From: Candidatus Aquidulcis sp.
GTDB taxonomy: Bacteria > Chloroflexota > Anaerolineae > Anaerolineales > UBA4823
DNA: 64,000 bases
Reading direction: 5' to 3'
Assembly: GCA_020723385.1 (NCBI GenBank)
Contig: DYIZ01000005.1
Span: 1 to 64,000 of the forward strand
Shown here: piece after piece, positions 29,589-39,210 of the stretch
How the letters are laid out: each line of letters begins with the position of its first letter
Numbering within the stretch: the stretch's first letter is position 1
The notes under the pieces: model-generated
What the model saw: the letters and a program-made list of their open reading frames with translations, nothing else
The model's database searches: none
Told to the model about the DNA's origin: nothing
Made by a program: the position numbers and the translations under genes

Positions 29589-29862
29589 TTTCTTTCGATT
29601 GGTGAACGTGCGTCCCAGCGAGTCAGGTTAGACCTGAGCAAGCCGAGCAATGTCATTGTGGCACACAACTTCTCTTGTTGCAATTGAACGCTGTTCGTCT
29701 ACCCGGGCGAGGACGGTTAGTGCAAGATCAGGAAACATTTTCGGGGCGTGGTAAGGCAAGATGAGGTTCATGAACGCAGCCAAAGACAGCGCAAACGCGA
29801 TCATCCACTTCTCGGGCTGACAGGGTGCGATCCAGCCCAGCCAGAGGCTTCTGACTGGCAAA

Positions 29863-30051
29863 TTGTATACCGTGATCATCACTGTGAGAGATGACGATGG
29901 CAGTCAGGATAGCAGTGGCTTTTTAGTCACCGTCGATCCCTTCTGGTATAGAATCTACTTGCCGCTGATCCAACAGCAATCTCTAACTGATAACGGCTGT
30001 ATAGCACTCTACCCTGGAGTTGCAGGGAAACATGGAAAGGATAGCCAATGA
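29863..30051 (+). pseudogene. PKD-domain gene remnant (3' fragment)
   Basis: YTVIITVRDDDGSQDSSGFLVTVDPFWYRIYLPLI reads as the C-terminal strands of a PKD domain with no upstream coding sequence. Confidence 0.5.
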
Positions 30052-30935
30052 CATCTTCTTCTGTCGAACGAAAAATCCGCTCTCAGTTGTCAGTTGCCCG
30101 TTTCATGCAGGCGTACCTGCCGCTCGCAGTGGAACGCTGGCTGCTAAAGCTAAGCATGACCGGGGTACGGCTAGAAGCTGGTGTGAGCCGTGAAGTGGTG
30201 TTTGCAAACGGCGTGCGGTGTGAATGGATCATTCCCAAAAACAATCGGCCAGACCAGGCGCTGATCTATCTGCACGGCGGCGGTTTCGTTCTCGGGTTGA
30301 CACCGCTCCATCTTCCGATGGCAGCCTATTTGGCGCAAAAGATGGGCCTGCGCGTGCTGATGGTGGATTATCGCCTTGCGCCGGATTATCCATTTCCTGC
30401 GGCATTGGATGACTGCGTCGCTGCTTATCGCTGGCTGTTGAAACAGGGCATTTCGCCTCAAAACATCGTGCTGGCAGGCGATTCGGCTGGCGGTAATTTG
30501 ACTGTCACATCGTTGATGGAACTGCGCGACAGTGGTGACCCGCTGCCTACGGCGGCGGCATGTCTCTCACCTGTGGCGGACCTCACCGATAGAGATAATC
30601 AGCAGAAAGGGTTCAAGGATCCGCTGCTGCCTCCCAAAGCAGTGAAGTTTTATAGTAAATCTTATGTGGGGCACAGCGATGCCCACAATCCCTTGATTTC
30701 GCCCGTATTTGGCAATTGGAACAGCCTGCCGCCGGTGCTGGTGCATGTCGGAGAAGATGAGATTCTGCGCGAAGATGCGATCCGTATCTCGAGTTTGGCA
30801 AAAGCAGCAGGTGTTGATGTGCGGCTGGAGATTTACCCGCGCATGTGGCATGTATGGCAGCTTTTTCTGACGTTGCCGCAAGCTGCTCAATCACTGGATG
30901 ACATAGCACAGTTTCTTCGATCGCACTTGGGATAG
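30048..30935 (+). CDS. Alpha/beta hydrolase, HSL/esterase family
   Basis: HGGGFVLGL oxyanion motif, GDSAGGNL nucleophile elbow, DEILRED. Confidence 0.9.
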   Translation: MTSSSVERKIRSQLSVARFMQAYLPLAVERWLLKLSMTGVRLEAGVSREVVFANGVRCEWIIPKNNRPDQALIYLHGGGFVLGLTPLHLPMAAYLAQKMGLRVLMVDYRLAPDYPFPAALDDCVAAYRWLLKQGISPQNIVLAGDSAGGNLTVTSLMELRDSGDPLPTAAACLSPVADLTDRDNQQKGFKDPLLPPKAVKFYSKSYVGHSDAHNPLISPVFGNWNSLPPVLVHVGEDEILREDAIRISSLAKAAGVDVRLEIYPRMWHVWQLFLTLPQAAQSLDDIAQFLRSHLG

Positions 30936-30964
30936 GTTACCAACTTCCACAAATCCTGACGGGG

Positions 30965-30986
30965 TTCTCCACAATTTCTCCACAAT
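30965..30986. promoter_or_regulatory. Tandem 11-bp direct repeat TTCTCCACAAT-TTCTCCACAAT (candidate OmpR/PhoB-type binding site)
   Basis: Perfect abutting 11-mers upstream of the 31030 operon. Confidence 0.55.
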
Positions 30987-31029
30987 GGATTGATACTCTT
31001 GAGGAAATACTAATCAGGAGATTCGATTC

Positions 31030-32010
31030 ATGAAAGCTGCTGTTTTCCAATCCTATGGTTCACCAGATGTGTTGAAAATTGAAAACGTCGAAAAACCCAG
31101 CCCCAGAGATGATGAAGCGCTGGTCAGAATCTATGCTTCATCGGTCAACCCGGCGGAGTGGTACACGATGACCGGTTTGTTCGTCGCCCGTCTTGGCGGC
31201 GGGCTGCTCAGACCCAAGGACACCCGTCTTGGCGTGGACTACGCCGGAGTAGTTGAAGCCGTTGGCAAGGATGTGACCGGGATCAAACCCGGGGATGAAG
31301 TCTTCGGCGCACGAAGCGGAGCGTTTGCCGAGTACGTGTGCGTGAAGAATCACGTTTACGCAAAGCCTGCCAATATCACCTTTGAGCAAGCCGGATGCAC
31401 CGCGGTCGCGGCGATCACCGCCCTGCAAGGGCTGCGCGATCATGGAAAAGTTCAACCCGGGCAGAAAGTGCTCATCAACGGCGCATCGGGCGGCGTGGGC
31501 ACATTCGCCGTGCAGATTGCCAAAGCCCTCGGAGCCGAAGTGACCGCCGTTTGCAGCACACGCAACGTGGAGATGATCCGCTCGCTGGGCGCGGACCAGG
31601 TCATTGACTACACCAAAGAAGATTACACCCGCAGCGGCAAGCGTTACGACCTGGTTCTCGACATCGCCGGGAGCCATCCGTGGCGCGAGAACAAGCGGGT
31701 GCTGAACCCCCAAGCCATCTACGTCATCGTCGGCGCGCCGAAATCCAATCGCTGGCTCGGACCGCTGACGTATATCATCAAAACGCGTCTGGCCGCGTTG
31801 GGCGCCAGCCAGAAAGTCATCTTCTTTGTCGCCAGTTTCAAACGTGAAGACTTCCTGCTGCTCAAAGACCTATTCGAGCGCGGGCAGGTCAAACCGGTTG
31901 TAGAAAAAGCCTACCCGCTGGAAAAAATCGCCGATGCCATGCGCCATTTGGGAACAGGTCACGCCTGGGGGAAAATCGTTGTTACAATAGGAATGAATGG
32001 CAAAAAATAA
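31030..32010 (+). CDS. NAD(P)-dependent alcohol dehydrogenase / quinone oxidoreductase-like (zinc-less MDR), paralogue 1
   Basis: LINGASGGVGTFAVQIAKALGAEVTAVCSTRN. Confidence 0.9.
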   Translation: MKAAVFQSYGSPDVLKIENVEKPSPRDDEALVRIYASSVNPAEWYTMTGLFVARLGGGLLRPKDTRLGVDYAGVVEAVGKDVTGIKPGDEVFGARSGAFAEYVCVKNHVYAKPANITFEQAGCTAVAAITALQGLRDHGKVQPGQKVLINGASGGVGTFAVQIAKALGAEVTAVCSTRNVEMIRSLGADQVIDYTKEDYTRSGKRYDLVLDIAGSHPWRENKRVLNPQAIYVIVGAPKSNRWLGPLTYIIKTRLAALGASQKVIFFVASFKREDFLLLKDLFERGQVKPVVEKAYPLEKIADAMRHLGTGHAWGKIVVTIGMNGKK

Positions 32011-32048
32011 AAGCGGCTGTTCGATGCGGCAATTGGAAAGGTAATCTG

Positions 32049-33608
32049 ATGGAAATCCAGTACTTTGAGTTTTTGAAACATCTATTTCGCTTCAATCGGC
32101 ATGTCTATCTCGACAATAATGCGACAACGCCTTTGAGCAGTCATGTTCAGAGCAAAATGAACCATGCGTTGAAACATCATTTCGGCAATCCGTCGTCGTT
32201 CTATGGCGCTGGCAGGCGATCGGCCGAAGCGATGGAACAGGCGCGGAAGCAAGTATCACAGGTCATCCATGCCGACCCGTCCGAGGTCATTTTTACCGCG
32301 TGTGCCACCGAATCCAATAATGCGGTGCTCAAATCGGTCGCCGCTCACTTTTATCCCCGCAAGAAAAAGATCGTTTCCACACCGATCGAGCATCCTTCCG
32401 TACTGAATACACTGGCATACCTGAAAACCCAGGGGGTGATCGTAGAAAATTGCCCGGTGGATCACCAAGGGCATGTATTGCTGGCTGAATTGGAAAAGCG
32501 AGTGGATGATGAGACTTTTTTGGTCTGCTGCATGTTAGCCAATAATGAGACGGGTGTCATTCAAGATCTCAAGGCTGTGACAAAAATCGCCCGGCAGCAT
32601 GGCGCGCTGGTGCTGACGGATTGTGTGCAGGCCCTGGGGAAGATACCGATTGATGTCCATGCCTGGGGCGTGGATTACGCCTCGTTTTCGGCGCATAAAC
32701 TCTATGGACCCAAAGGCATTGGCGCCCTGTATATCAAAGAAGGCAGTCCTTTCACACCGTTGCTGCATGGCGGTCATCAGGAAAGCGGGATGCGGGCTGG
32801 CACCGAAAGCGTCCACAATATCATTGGATTTGGCGCCGCCTGTGAGGAGGCGGACAAACTTCTGGCTCATGCTGAACAGACCCGGGCGTTGAAGCGGCAA
32901 TTGATCCAGCAGCTCAAGGAGATCAAACCAGATTGCATTATCAATTCACCGGAAGCAGAATCAGAGTGCCTGCCAAACACCATCAGCATCACCTTCCCGG
33001 GCGTGGAGAACGCTGGGCTGATGGGGATCCTGGATTACCGGGGGATCGCGGTCTCAGCCGGTTCAGCGTGCAGCACCGGGGAAGACGCGCCCTCGCATGT
33101 TTTGAAAGCGATCGGCTTATCCGACCAGGCCGCGCGGGAGACGATTCGGATCAGCCTCGGTCAGCACACCTCGGCCCAAGACATCCGCTACATGACCCGA
33201 GTGGTTAAGGACTACCTTGAAGATCGAACCCCGTTTGTCAACATGCTCGCGCCGGCTCAACTGAATGAAAACGTTCTGTTTGACAAAAACACCTTCATCC
33301 TGGATGTGCGCCCCCCCGATGATCGGAAAAGATTCAAGGGTCTGCCGAATTCACATGAAGTTGATCCATTACGGGTCGAAAAATATATAAGGCAACTGCC
33401 AAAAGAAAAGCAGATTCTGGTGTACTGTCCGGGCGGAGGGCTTTCGGTCATGATATCGTATTACTTGAAAGCAAAAGGGTTCAAGCGTGTAACCAATCTG
33501 CGGGGCGGGCTGGATAGTTGGAGAAAGAGACGCAGCGATTTATATCAAAAATATGCCGGACAAAATGTGACCGTGCTTCAACCAGATTCGGCGGAAGGCG
33601 TTCGATAA
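32049..33608 (+). CDS. Cysteine desulfurase (NifS/IscS-like) with C-terminal rhodanese domain
   Basis: YLDNNATTPLS, SFSAHKLYGPKGIGALY, SAGSACSTG; then FILDVRPPDDRKRFKG...LVYCPGGGLSVMIS rhodanese motif. Confidence 0.92.
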   Translation: MEIQYFEFLKHLFRFNRHVYLDNNATTPLSSHVQSKMNHALKHHFGNPSSFYGAGRRSAEAMEQARKQVSQVIHADPSEVIFTACATESNNAVLKSVAAHFYPRKKKIVSTPIEHPSVLNTLAYLKTQGVIVENCPVDHQGHVLLAELEKRVDDETFLVCCMLANNETGVIQDLKAVTKIARQHGALVLTDCVQALGKIPIDVHAWGVDYASFSAHKLYGPKGIGALYIKEGSPFTPLLHGGHQESGMRAGTESVHNIIGFGAACEEADKLLAHAEQTRALKRQLIQQLKEIKPDCIINSPEAESECLPNTISITFPGVENAGLMGILDYRGIAVSAGSACSTGEDAPSHVLKAIGLSDQAARETIRISLGQHTSAQDIRYMTRVVKDYLEDRTPFVNMLAPAQLNENVLFDKNTFILDVRPPDDRKRFKGLPNSHEVDPLRVEKYIRQLPKEKQILVYCPGGGLSVMISYYLKAKGFKRVTNLRGGLDSWRKRRSDLYQKYAGQNVTVLQPDSAEGVR

Positions 33609-33666
33609 ACGCCAGGTTACAGGATCAACGTGTTGCAGCCATTACCCGATAGAAAAGGATTTCATC

Positions 33667-34638
33667 GTGAAAGCTATTCGTTACGAAACTTTTGGTAAGC
33701 TCGAGGCGCTTCAACTCAGAGAAGTCGCCCAGCCTATCCCAAAGGATCATCAAGTGTTGGTGAAAGTTCACGCCGCTTCCATCAATGCACTGGAATGGCG
33801 GCGATTTGCCGCGCCCTCGTTTGTAGCGCGCTTGATCACCGGCGGGTGGCTCAAGCCCAAAGACACCACCCTTGGCACAGATGTCGCCGGGCGCGTGGAG
33901 GCTGTGGGCGAAAATGTCACGCGCTTCAAACCCGGCGATGAAGTGTTTGGCTGCGCGCATGGTTCTTTCGCTGAGTTTGTCCTGGCGCGTGAAGCCTATC
34001 TGACCTTGAAACCAGCGAATCGTTCTTTTGAAGAAGCCGCCGCCTTGCCGATTGCGGCGCTCACCACATTGCAGGCGATTCGCTGCGCAGGCGGGATTCG
34101 CCCTGGCCAACAAGTTTTGATTCAAGGCGCTTCGGGCGGAATCGGGATGTATGCGGTTCAACTCGCCAAAACTTCCGGCGCAGAGGTGACCGCCGTGTGC
34201 AGCACGCGGAATCTCAACCTGGCGCGTTCGTGGGGAGCGGATCATGTGGTTGATTACACCCAAGAAGATTTCACGAAAAACAACGCAAAATATGATTTGA
34301 TTTTAGCCGTCAACGGCTATCACTCGTTGTGGGCGTATCGCCGCGCGCTCAAGCCGCAAGGCGTGTATGTCTTTGCAGGAGGCGCTTTGCGGCAAGTTTT
34401 AGAAGCCCTATTGTTTACGAAATGGCTGTCGCAAAAAGGCGGCAAGACGTTGAGGAACATGGGCATCACGAAAATCAATCCAGACGATTTGGCGCAGCTC
34501 GGTGAGCTGCTGCGAGCCGGAAAACTCGCGCCTGCCATAGACCGCAGTTATCCACTCAGCCAAACCGTGGACGCGCTGCGCTATGTCATCGAAAACCACG
34601 CGCAAGGCAAGATCGTTATTGAAGTCTTCAAAGACTGA
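33667..34638 (+). CDS. NAD(P)-dependent alcohol dehydrogenase / quinone oxidoreductase-like, paralogue 2
   Basis: LIQGASGGIGMYAVQLAKTSGAEVTAVCSTRN; clearly homologous to 31030-32010. Confidence 0.9.
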   Translation: MKAIRYETFGKLEALQLREVAQPIPKDHQVLVKVHAASINALEWRRFAAPSFVARLITGGWLKPKDTTLGTDVAGRVEAVGENVTRFKPGDEVFGCAHGSFAEFVLAREAYLTLKPANRSFEEAAALPIAALTTLQAIRCAGGIRPGQQVLIQGASGGIGMYAVQLAKTSGAEVTAVCSTRNLNLARSWGADHVVDYTQEDFTKNNAKYDLILAVNGYHSLWAYRRALKPQGVYVFAGGALRQVLEALLFTKWLSQKGGKTLRNMGITKINPDDLAQLGELLRAGKLAPAIDRSYPLSQTVDALRYVIENHAQGKIVIEVFKD

Positions 34639-34687
34639 TCTTCCGATCTCTTTCTTCTCTACGCCTCTTGTATCTTATAATTCACCC

Positions 34688-35383
34688 ATGTCTCAAGTGA
34701 TCCTCGTTGTTGACGACGAACCCAAGGTAGCCCGTCTCGCTCGCGATTATCTGGAGAAAAACGGATTCCGCGTGATCACCGCCGCAGATGGTCAATCTGC
34801 CCTGGCAACTGCCCGCCGCGAAAAACCCGATCTCATCATCCTCGACCTCATGCTCCCCCAGATAGACGGGCGTGAAGTCTGCCGCATCCTGCGCCGTGAG
34901 AGCGGCGACCTCGGTCGTACGCCCATCATCATGCTCACCGCTCTCTCCGAAGAGATTGACCAGGTCACCGGTCTCGAGATTGGCGCAGACGATTACATCA
35001 CCAAACCATTCTCGGTGCGAGCGCTGGTGGCGCGCGTGCGGGCGCTGCTCCGCAGAACCCGCGGCGATGTCAGAGCGCCGGGCATCATCCGCTCCGGCAG
35101 GCTCGAAATTGACCCGGAGAAGTATCTCGTTACGCTCGATGGCAATCCCATCAAGCTCACCCCGAACGAGTTCAAGCTCTTGCAGATACTTGCCAGCCGG
35201 CCAGGGCAAACCCTGACCCGTGAACAACTACTCGATGAACTGCACGGCGCCGCCTCCAGTTTCGACCGCAGCGTCGACTCGCACATCAAAAACTTGCGCA
35301 AGAAGCTCGAAGCTGCAACGGGCGAATCCATGATCGAAACGGTCTATGGCGTTGGCTATCGGTTCAACGAACCCGCCCTGTAA
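34688..35383 (+). CDS. OmpR/PhoB-family response regulator
   Basis: VDDEPKVARLARDYLEKNGF, DLMLPQIDG, KPFS; winged-helix C-terminus IETVYGVGYRFNE. Confidence 0.93.
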   Translation: MSQVILVVDDEPKVARLARDYLEKNGFRVITAADGQSALATARREKPDLIILDLMLPQIDGREVCRILRRESGDLGRTPIIMLTALSEEIDQVTGLEIGADDYITKPFSVRALVARVRALLRRTRGDVRAPGIIRSGRLEIDPEKYLVTLDGNPIKLTPNEFKLLQILASRPGQTLTREQLLDELHGAASSFDRSVDSHIKNLRKKLEAATGESMIETVYGVGYRFNEPAL

Positions 35384-35398
35384 CATCTGTCTTTCCTT

Positions 35399-36463
35399 AT
35401 GACCACCCCCGCCAATCGCCCCCGCCGCGCAATCCGTTTTTTTTCTTACCTGCTCATCATCTTTCTCATCCTCGTTTGTTTCGTGGGTGGATTTTCCGCG
35501 ATTCTATTTGAAATCTTTACCCAATCCTCCACAGCAAAATCCAGTTGGCTCCTGCTTTGCGCTGGGCCAGTCATATTTGTGACACTCGTCATCTTCGTCC
35601 TTTTTAATTTATATATGCGTTTCGGGCGGCCGCTCGAACAACTTTTCAAAACCATTAACGCGGTTGAAGCCGGCGACCTTTCCGCGCGTGTGCCTGTAAC
35701 CAAATCGGAGATGTTCAGCGATTTGATAAAGCGCTTCAACAAAATGGTTGGCGAGCTGGAACGCGCCGAACAACAACGCCGCAACCTCACTGCCGACATC
35801 GCCCACGAGCTTCGCACACCACTCCACATCATCCAGGGCAACCTCGAAGGCATCGTGGATGGCGTTTACCAACCGACGCCCGAACACATCAACGCCACAT
35901 TGGATGAAACCCGGCTTCTAGCCCGCCTCGTCAATGACTTGCAGACGCTTTCCCTCGCCGAAACGGGCCAACTCCCGCTCCACCCCACCCGCTTCCTGCT
36001 TGCTGATCTCGTGGTGGATCTCACTACGGGCTTTTCCTCTCAAGCCGCCTCCCTCGGTATTGACCTGCAAACCAGCCTCGCACACCCAAATCAAGAACTC
36101 ACTGCGGACTACGATCGGTTGTATCAAGTTTTCTCCAACCTCATCTCGAATGCCCTGCGCCATACCCCTCAGGGTGGGACTATTTCCATCTACACCGAAT
36201 CGATCCAGAATGATTCACAAGATACGATGAACTCCGTACGTATCTCGATCCAGGATACCGGCTCGGGCATCTCCCCGGAAGATCTTCCCTTTATCTTCGA
36301 CCGCTTCTGGCGTGGAGATAAATCGCGCAGTGAAAGGACCCACAGCGGTTTGGGGTTGGCAATCACCCGGCAGCTCGTCCAGGCGCACGGCGGGAACATT
36401 GATGTGCAGAGCGAAGTGGGCCGTGGCACCACTTTTATCATCGAATTGCCGCAGAGCAATTAA
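35399..36463 (+). CDS. HAMP-containing sensor histidine kinase
   Basis: Two TM helices, HAMP, DIAHELRTPLHIIQGN, FDRFWRGDKSRSERTHSGLGLAI. Confidence 0.93.
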   Translation: MTTPANRPRRAIRFFSYLLIIFLILVCFVGGFSAILFEIFTQSSTAKSSWLLLCAGPVIFVTLVIFVLFNLYMRFGRPLEQLFKTINAVEAGDLSARVPVTKSEMFSDLIKRFNKMVGELERAEQQRRNLTADIAHELRTPLHIIQGNLEGIVDGVYQPTPEHINATLDETRLLARLVNDLQTLSLAETGQLPLHPTRFLLADLVVDLTTGFSSQAASLGIDLQTSLAHPNQELTADYDRLYQVFSNLISNALRHTPQGGTISIYTESIQNDSQDTMNSVRISIQDTGSGISPEDLPFIFDRFWRGDKSRSERTHSGLGLAITRQLVQAHGGNIDVQSEVGRGTTFIIELPQSN

Positions 36464-36676
36464 GGAAATAGCCCTGGCAGGTTGTCGAAATCTTCCTACG
36501 CTGCTCACCTCCTCACCGCTCATTGATTACACTCTGCCTGTGTTGGTATTTGCATCAATCTGCTGCGGGGGGCTGATGGTCTCGCTTACGAACTTATAAT
36601 GCCGCTTACTTGGATTTCCAATGAGGTTCCGCGATAATTATTTACGGCATCTCGACTGCTAGAATCCCAGGAGAAA

Positions 36677-39076
36677 ATGCAAACCGATATTGCCCCTCAG
36701 ATTGAAAAATCCCAACCTCATGTTGTCTCAGTCCGCAGCCTGGTGGAATTTGTATTGCAGACGGGTGACATAACCCCTGGCGGGTTTCAAAGGCGTGACC
36801 GCGCCCAGCTTGGCACACAAGGCCATAAGCACGTACAGCGCTCCCGCCCCGAAGGCTATGAAACCGAGGTAGAAATCGCTTACCGGGTTGAAGGCGCTGA
36901 CCCGCCCCTGGAAGTGCGCGGCCGGATTGATGGTTTGTACGCCAACCAGGAGCCGGTGATCCTCGAAGAGATCAAAACCACCACCCTGAGCCTGGATCTG
37001 GTGAGCGAGCAGCACAACCCACTGCATTGGGCACAGGCACAGTGCTATGCCTACATGTATGCCCAACAGCATAATCTCAGCGGAGTTTGCATTCACCTGA
37101 CCTATTATCATTTAGATAGCCAGCAAGAAAAAACCTTTGAACGCCATTTTACATTTTTTGAGCTGCAAACCTTTTTCAGCGACTTGATCATCCCCTACCT
37201 GGACTGGTTTCGAAAAATTTATGCATGGCAGGCCAGGCGCGACCAATCTATTCACCAGCTCGATTTCCCCTATGTTGAGTATCGCCCAGGCCAGCGAGAG
37301 ATGGCGGTGGCAGTCTACAAAGCCATCCGGGCCAATGATCGCCTTTACGTCCAATCGCCAACGGGGGTGGGGAAGACCATCGCCGCCCTTTTCCCGGCGG
37401 TCAAGGCCCTGGGTCAAGGGCTGGCAGCCAAGATTTTTTACCTGACAGCAAAAACATCCGGGCGGCTGGCGGCCGAAAAAGCCCTGGATGATATGCGCCA
37501 GGCCAATTTGCAGTTCAAAAGCGTGACTCTGACGGCCAAAGAAAAGATCTGTTTTTGCCCGCCAGTCAACTGTGACCCGGAAGTCTGTGTCTTTGCCCGT
37601 GATTATTTTGGCAAAGTCAAAAGGGCCTTGGGGGAGTTCGACCGGACCCAAGCTTTTACTCGCCCGGTGATCGAAGACATCGCCCAGCAGTATCAGCTCT
37701 GCCCGTTTGAGTTTTCGCTGGACCTGGCGCTATGGGTGGACTGCATCATTTGTGATTACAACTATGCGTTTGATCCGCGGGTCTATCTGCACCGCTTTTT
37801 TGACCTCAGTTCTGAACTGTATATCTTTCTGGTGGACGAAGCTCACAATCTTCCCGACCGGGCCAGAGCGATGTATTCGGCGGAACTGGATAAAAAGACA
37901 GTGTTGGACCTCCAACGTAGGCTGAAACCGTATTTGCCTGTGCTGGCCAAAAAGCTGAGTGCGATCAATAAGATCCTGCTGGAGACCCGCAAAGCGTGCC
38001 AGGCGGAAGGCAAACAAGCGCTGGTTGAGCACGTGCCCCCTGAAAAACTGCTCAAGGTCATCCGCGAATTCAGCCAAAAAGCAGAAGACTGGTTGGTCTT
38101 GAATCAGGCTGCTGAGTTCCGGCAGGAACTGTTGGAGTTTTATTTCTTGTGCCTGAATTACTTGCGCACGGCCGAATATTTCGATACGTTCTACGTGTCC
38201 TACTTTGAGCGCCAGGGGCAAGGCAATCTCAAGGCCAAGTTATTCTGCCTGGATCCTGCCCCCATGCTGGCTGCCCCGCTGGAACGCAGCCAATCGGCCA
38301 TCTTTTTTTCAGCGACGCTGCTGCCAATGGATTATTTCAAGCAGCTCTTGACCGGTGCGGCAGATCATCCCCAGCGCATCTTCCAATCCCCTTTCCCGCC
38401 GGAGAATGTCAGCCTGTTGATCCACAACGGCATCGCCACCAAATACGCACAGCGGGCTGATTCTTATACTGAGATTGCCTCGGTAATTGAAACCATCTGC
38501 TGCGCGCAGGTTGGCAATTACCTGGTTTTCTTTCCATCCTATGCCTATCTGGCGGCGGTGCTTGAGCTGCTCAAAGAAAGGCTACTGGAAAGACAACAGA
38601 CGCCAGGCTGGCGGCTCCTCGTTCAGGATCGGGGCATGACGGAATCAACGCGCGAGGCCTTTCTGGCCCAGTTTTCGGCTGGTAACCGGGAAACGCTGAT
38701 CGGTTTTGCCGTCATGGGCGGCGTTTTTGGCGAAGGGATTGACCTGGTGGGAGATCGGTTGATTGGCGCTGTAGTTGTAGGCGTGGGGGTACCGCAAGTG
38801 TGCCTGGAGAATGACTTGATCAAAGAGTATTTTGATCGCCTAAACGGCAGCGGTTTTGCTTACGCTTACCAATATCCAGGGTTCAACCGGGTGCTGCAGG
38901 CGACCGGGCGGGTCATTCGCACGGAGACGGACCGGGGGATCATTGTACTGATTGACGAACGCTTTACCCATACGCGTTACCGCCATTTATTCCCTGCACA
39001 CTGGCGGGGATTTCAAGTTGTCCAAAGCACCAGCGAGATTAAAGATAAATTGGCGGGCTTCTGGTCGCAGGCTTAA
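36677..39076 (+). CDS. DinG/XPD-like (Rad3 family) ATP-dependent helicase with N-terminal nuclease-like region
   Basis: Walker A SPTGVGKTIAALFPA, DEAH (VDEAHNLPDRA), Cys-rich Fe-S candidate CFCPPVNCDPEVC, C-terminal QATGRVIRTETDRG; N-terminal YRVEGADPPLEVRGRIDGLY...ILEEIKTT (PD-(D/E)XK-like). Confidence 0.85.
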   Translation: MQTDIAPQIEKSQPHVVSVRSLVEFVLQTGDITPGGFQRRDRAQLGTQGHKHVQRSRPEGYETEVEIAYRVEGADPPLEVRGRIDGLYANQEPVILEEIKTTTLSLDLVSEQHNPLHWAQAQCYAYMYAQQHNLSGVCIHLTYYHLDSQQEKTFERHFTFFELQTFFSDLIIPYLDWFRKIYAWQARRDQSIHQLDFPYVEYRPGQREMAVAVYKAIRANDRLYVQSPTGVGKTIAALFPAVKALGQGLAAKIFYLTAKTSGRLAAEKALDDMRQANLQFKSVTLTAKEKICFCPPVNCDPEVCVFARDYFGKVKRALGEFDRTQAFTRPVIEDIAQQYQLCPFEFSLDLALWVDCIICDYNYAFDPRVYLHRFFDLSSELYIFLVDEAHNLPDRARAMYSAELDKKTVLDLQRRLKPYLPVLAKKLSAINKILLETRKACQAEGKQALVEHVPPEKLLKVIREFSQKAEDWLVLNQAAEFRQELLEFYFLCLNYLRTAEYFDTFYVSYFERQGQGNLKAKLFCLDPAPMLAAPLERSQSAIFFSATLLPMDYFKQLLTGAADHPQRIFQSPFPPENVSLLIHNGIATKYAQRADSYTEIASVIETICCAQVGNYLVFFPSYAYLAAVLELLKERLLERQQTPGWRLLVQDRGMTESTREAFLAQFSAGNRETLIGFAVMGGVFGEGIDLVGDRLIGAVVVGVGVPQVCLENDLIKEYFDRLNGSGFAYAYQYPGFNRVLQATGRVIRTETDRGIIVLIDERFTHTRYRHLFPAHWRGFQVVQSTSEIKDKLAGFWSQA

Positions 39077-39210
39077 GGAGATTCCCGTTCGATCATTTGA
39101 TGTAGGAGTTGTTCAAGATTTCAGGCAACTCAACCTGAGAGCCGGTCCCGGCACAGCGGTGCATGAGCAAATTATGGGCATGGACGAAATAAATTTTTGC
39201 TGTAAATAGC

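Noticed and set aside
30965-30986. TTCTCCACA x2 as DnaA boxes/replication origin
   Set aside because: Each has a mismatch to TTATCCACA, no AT-rich unwinding region or dnaA/dnaN context; tandem 11-bp pitch better fits an OmpR-type site.
38952-39209. 85-aa ORF overlapping the helicase 3' end
   Set aside because: Mostly out-of-frame helicase sequence; no independent RBS or conserved motif.
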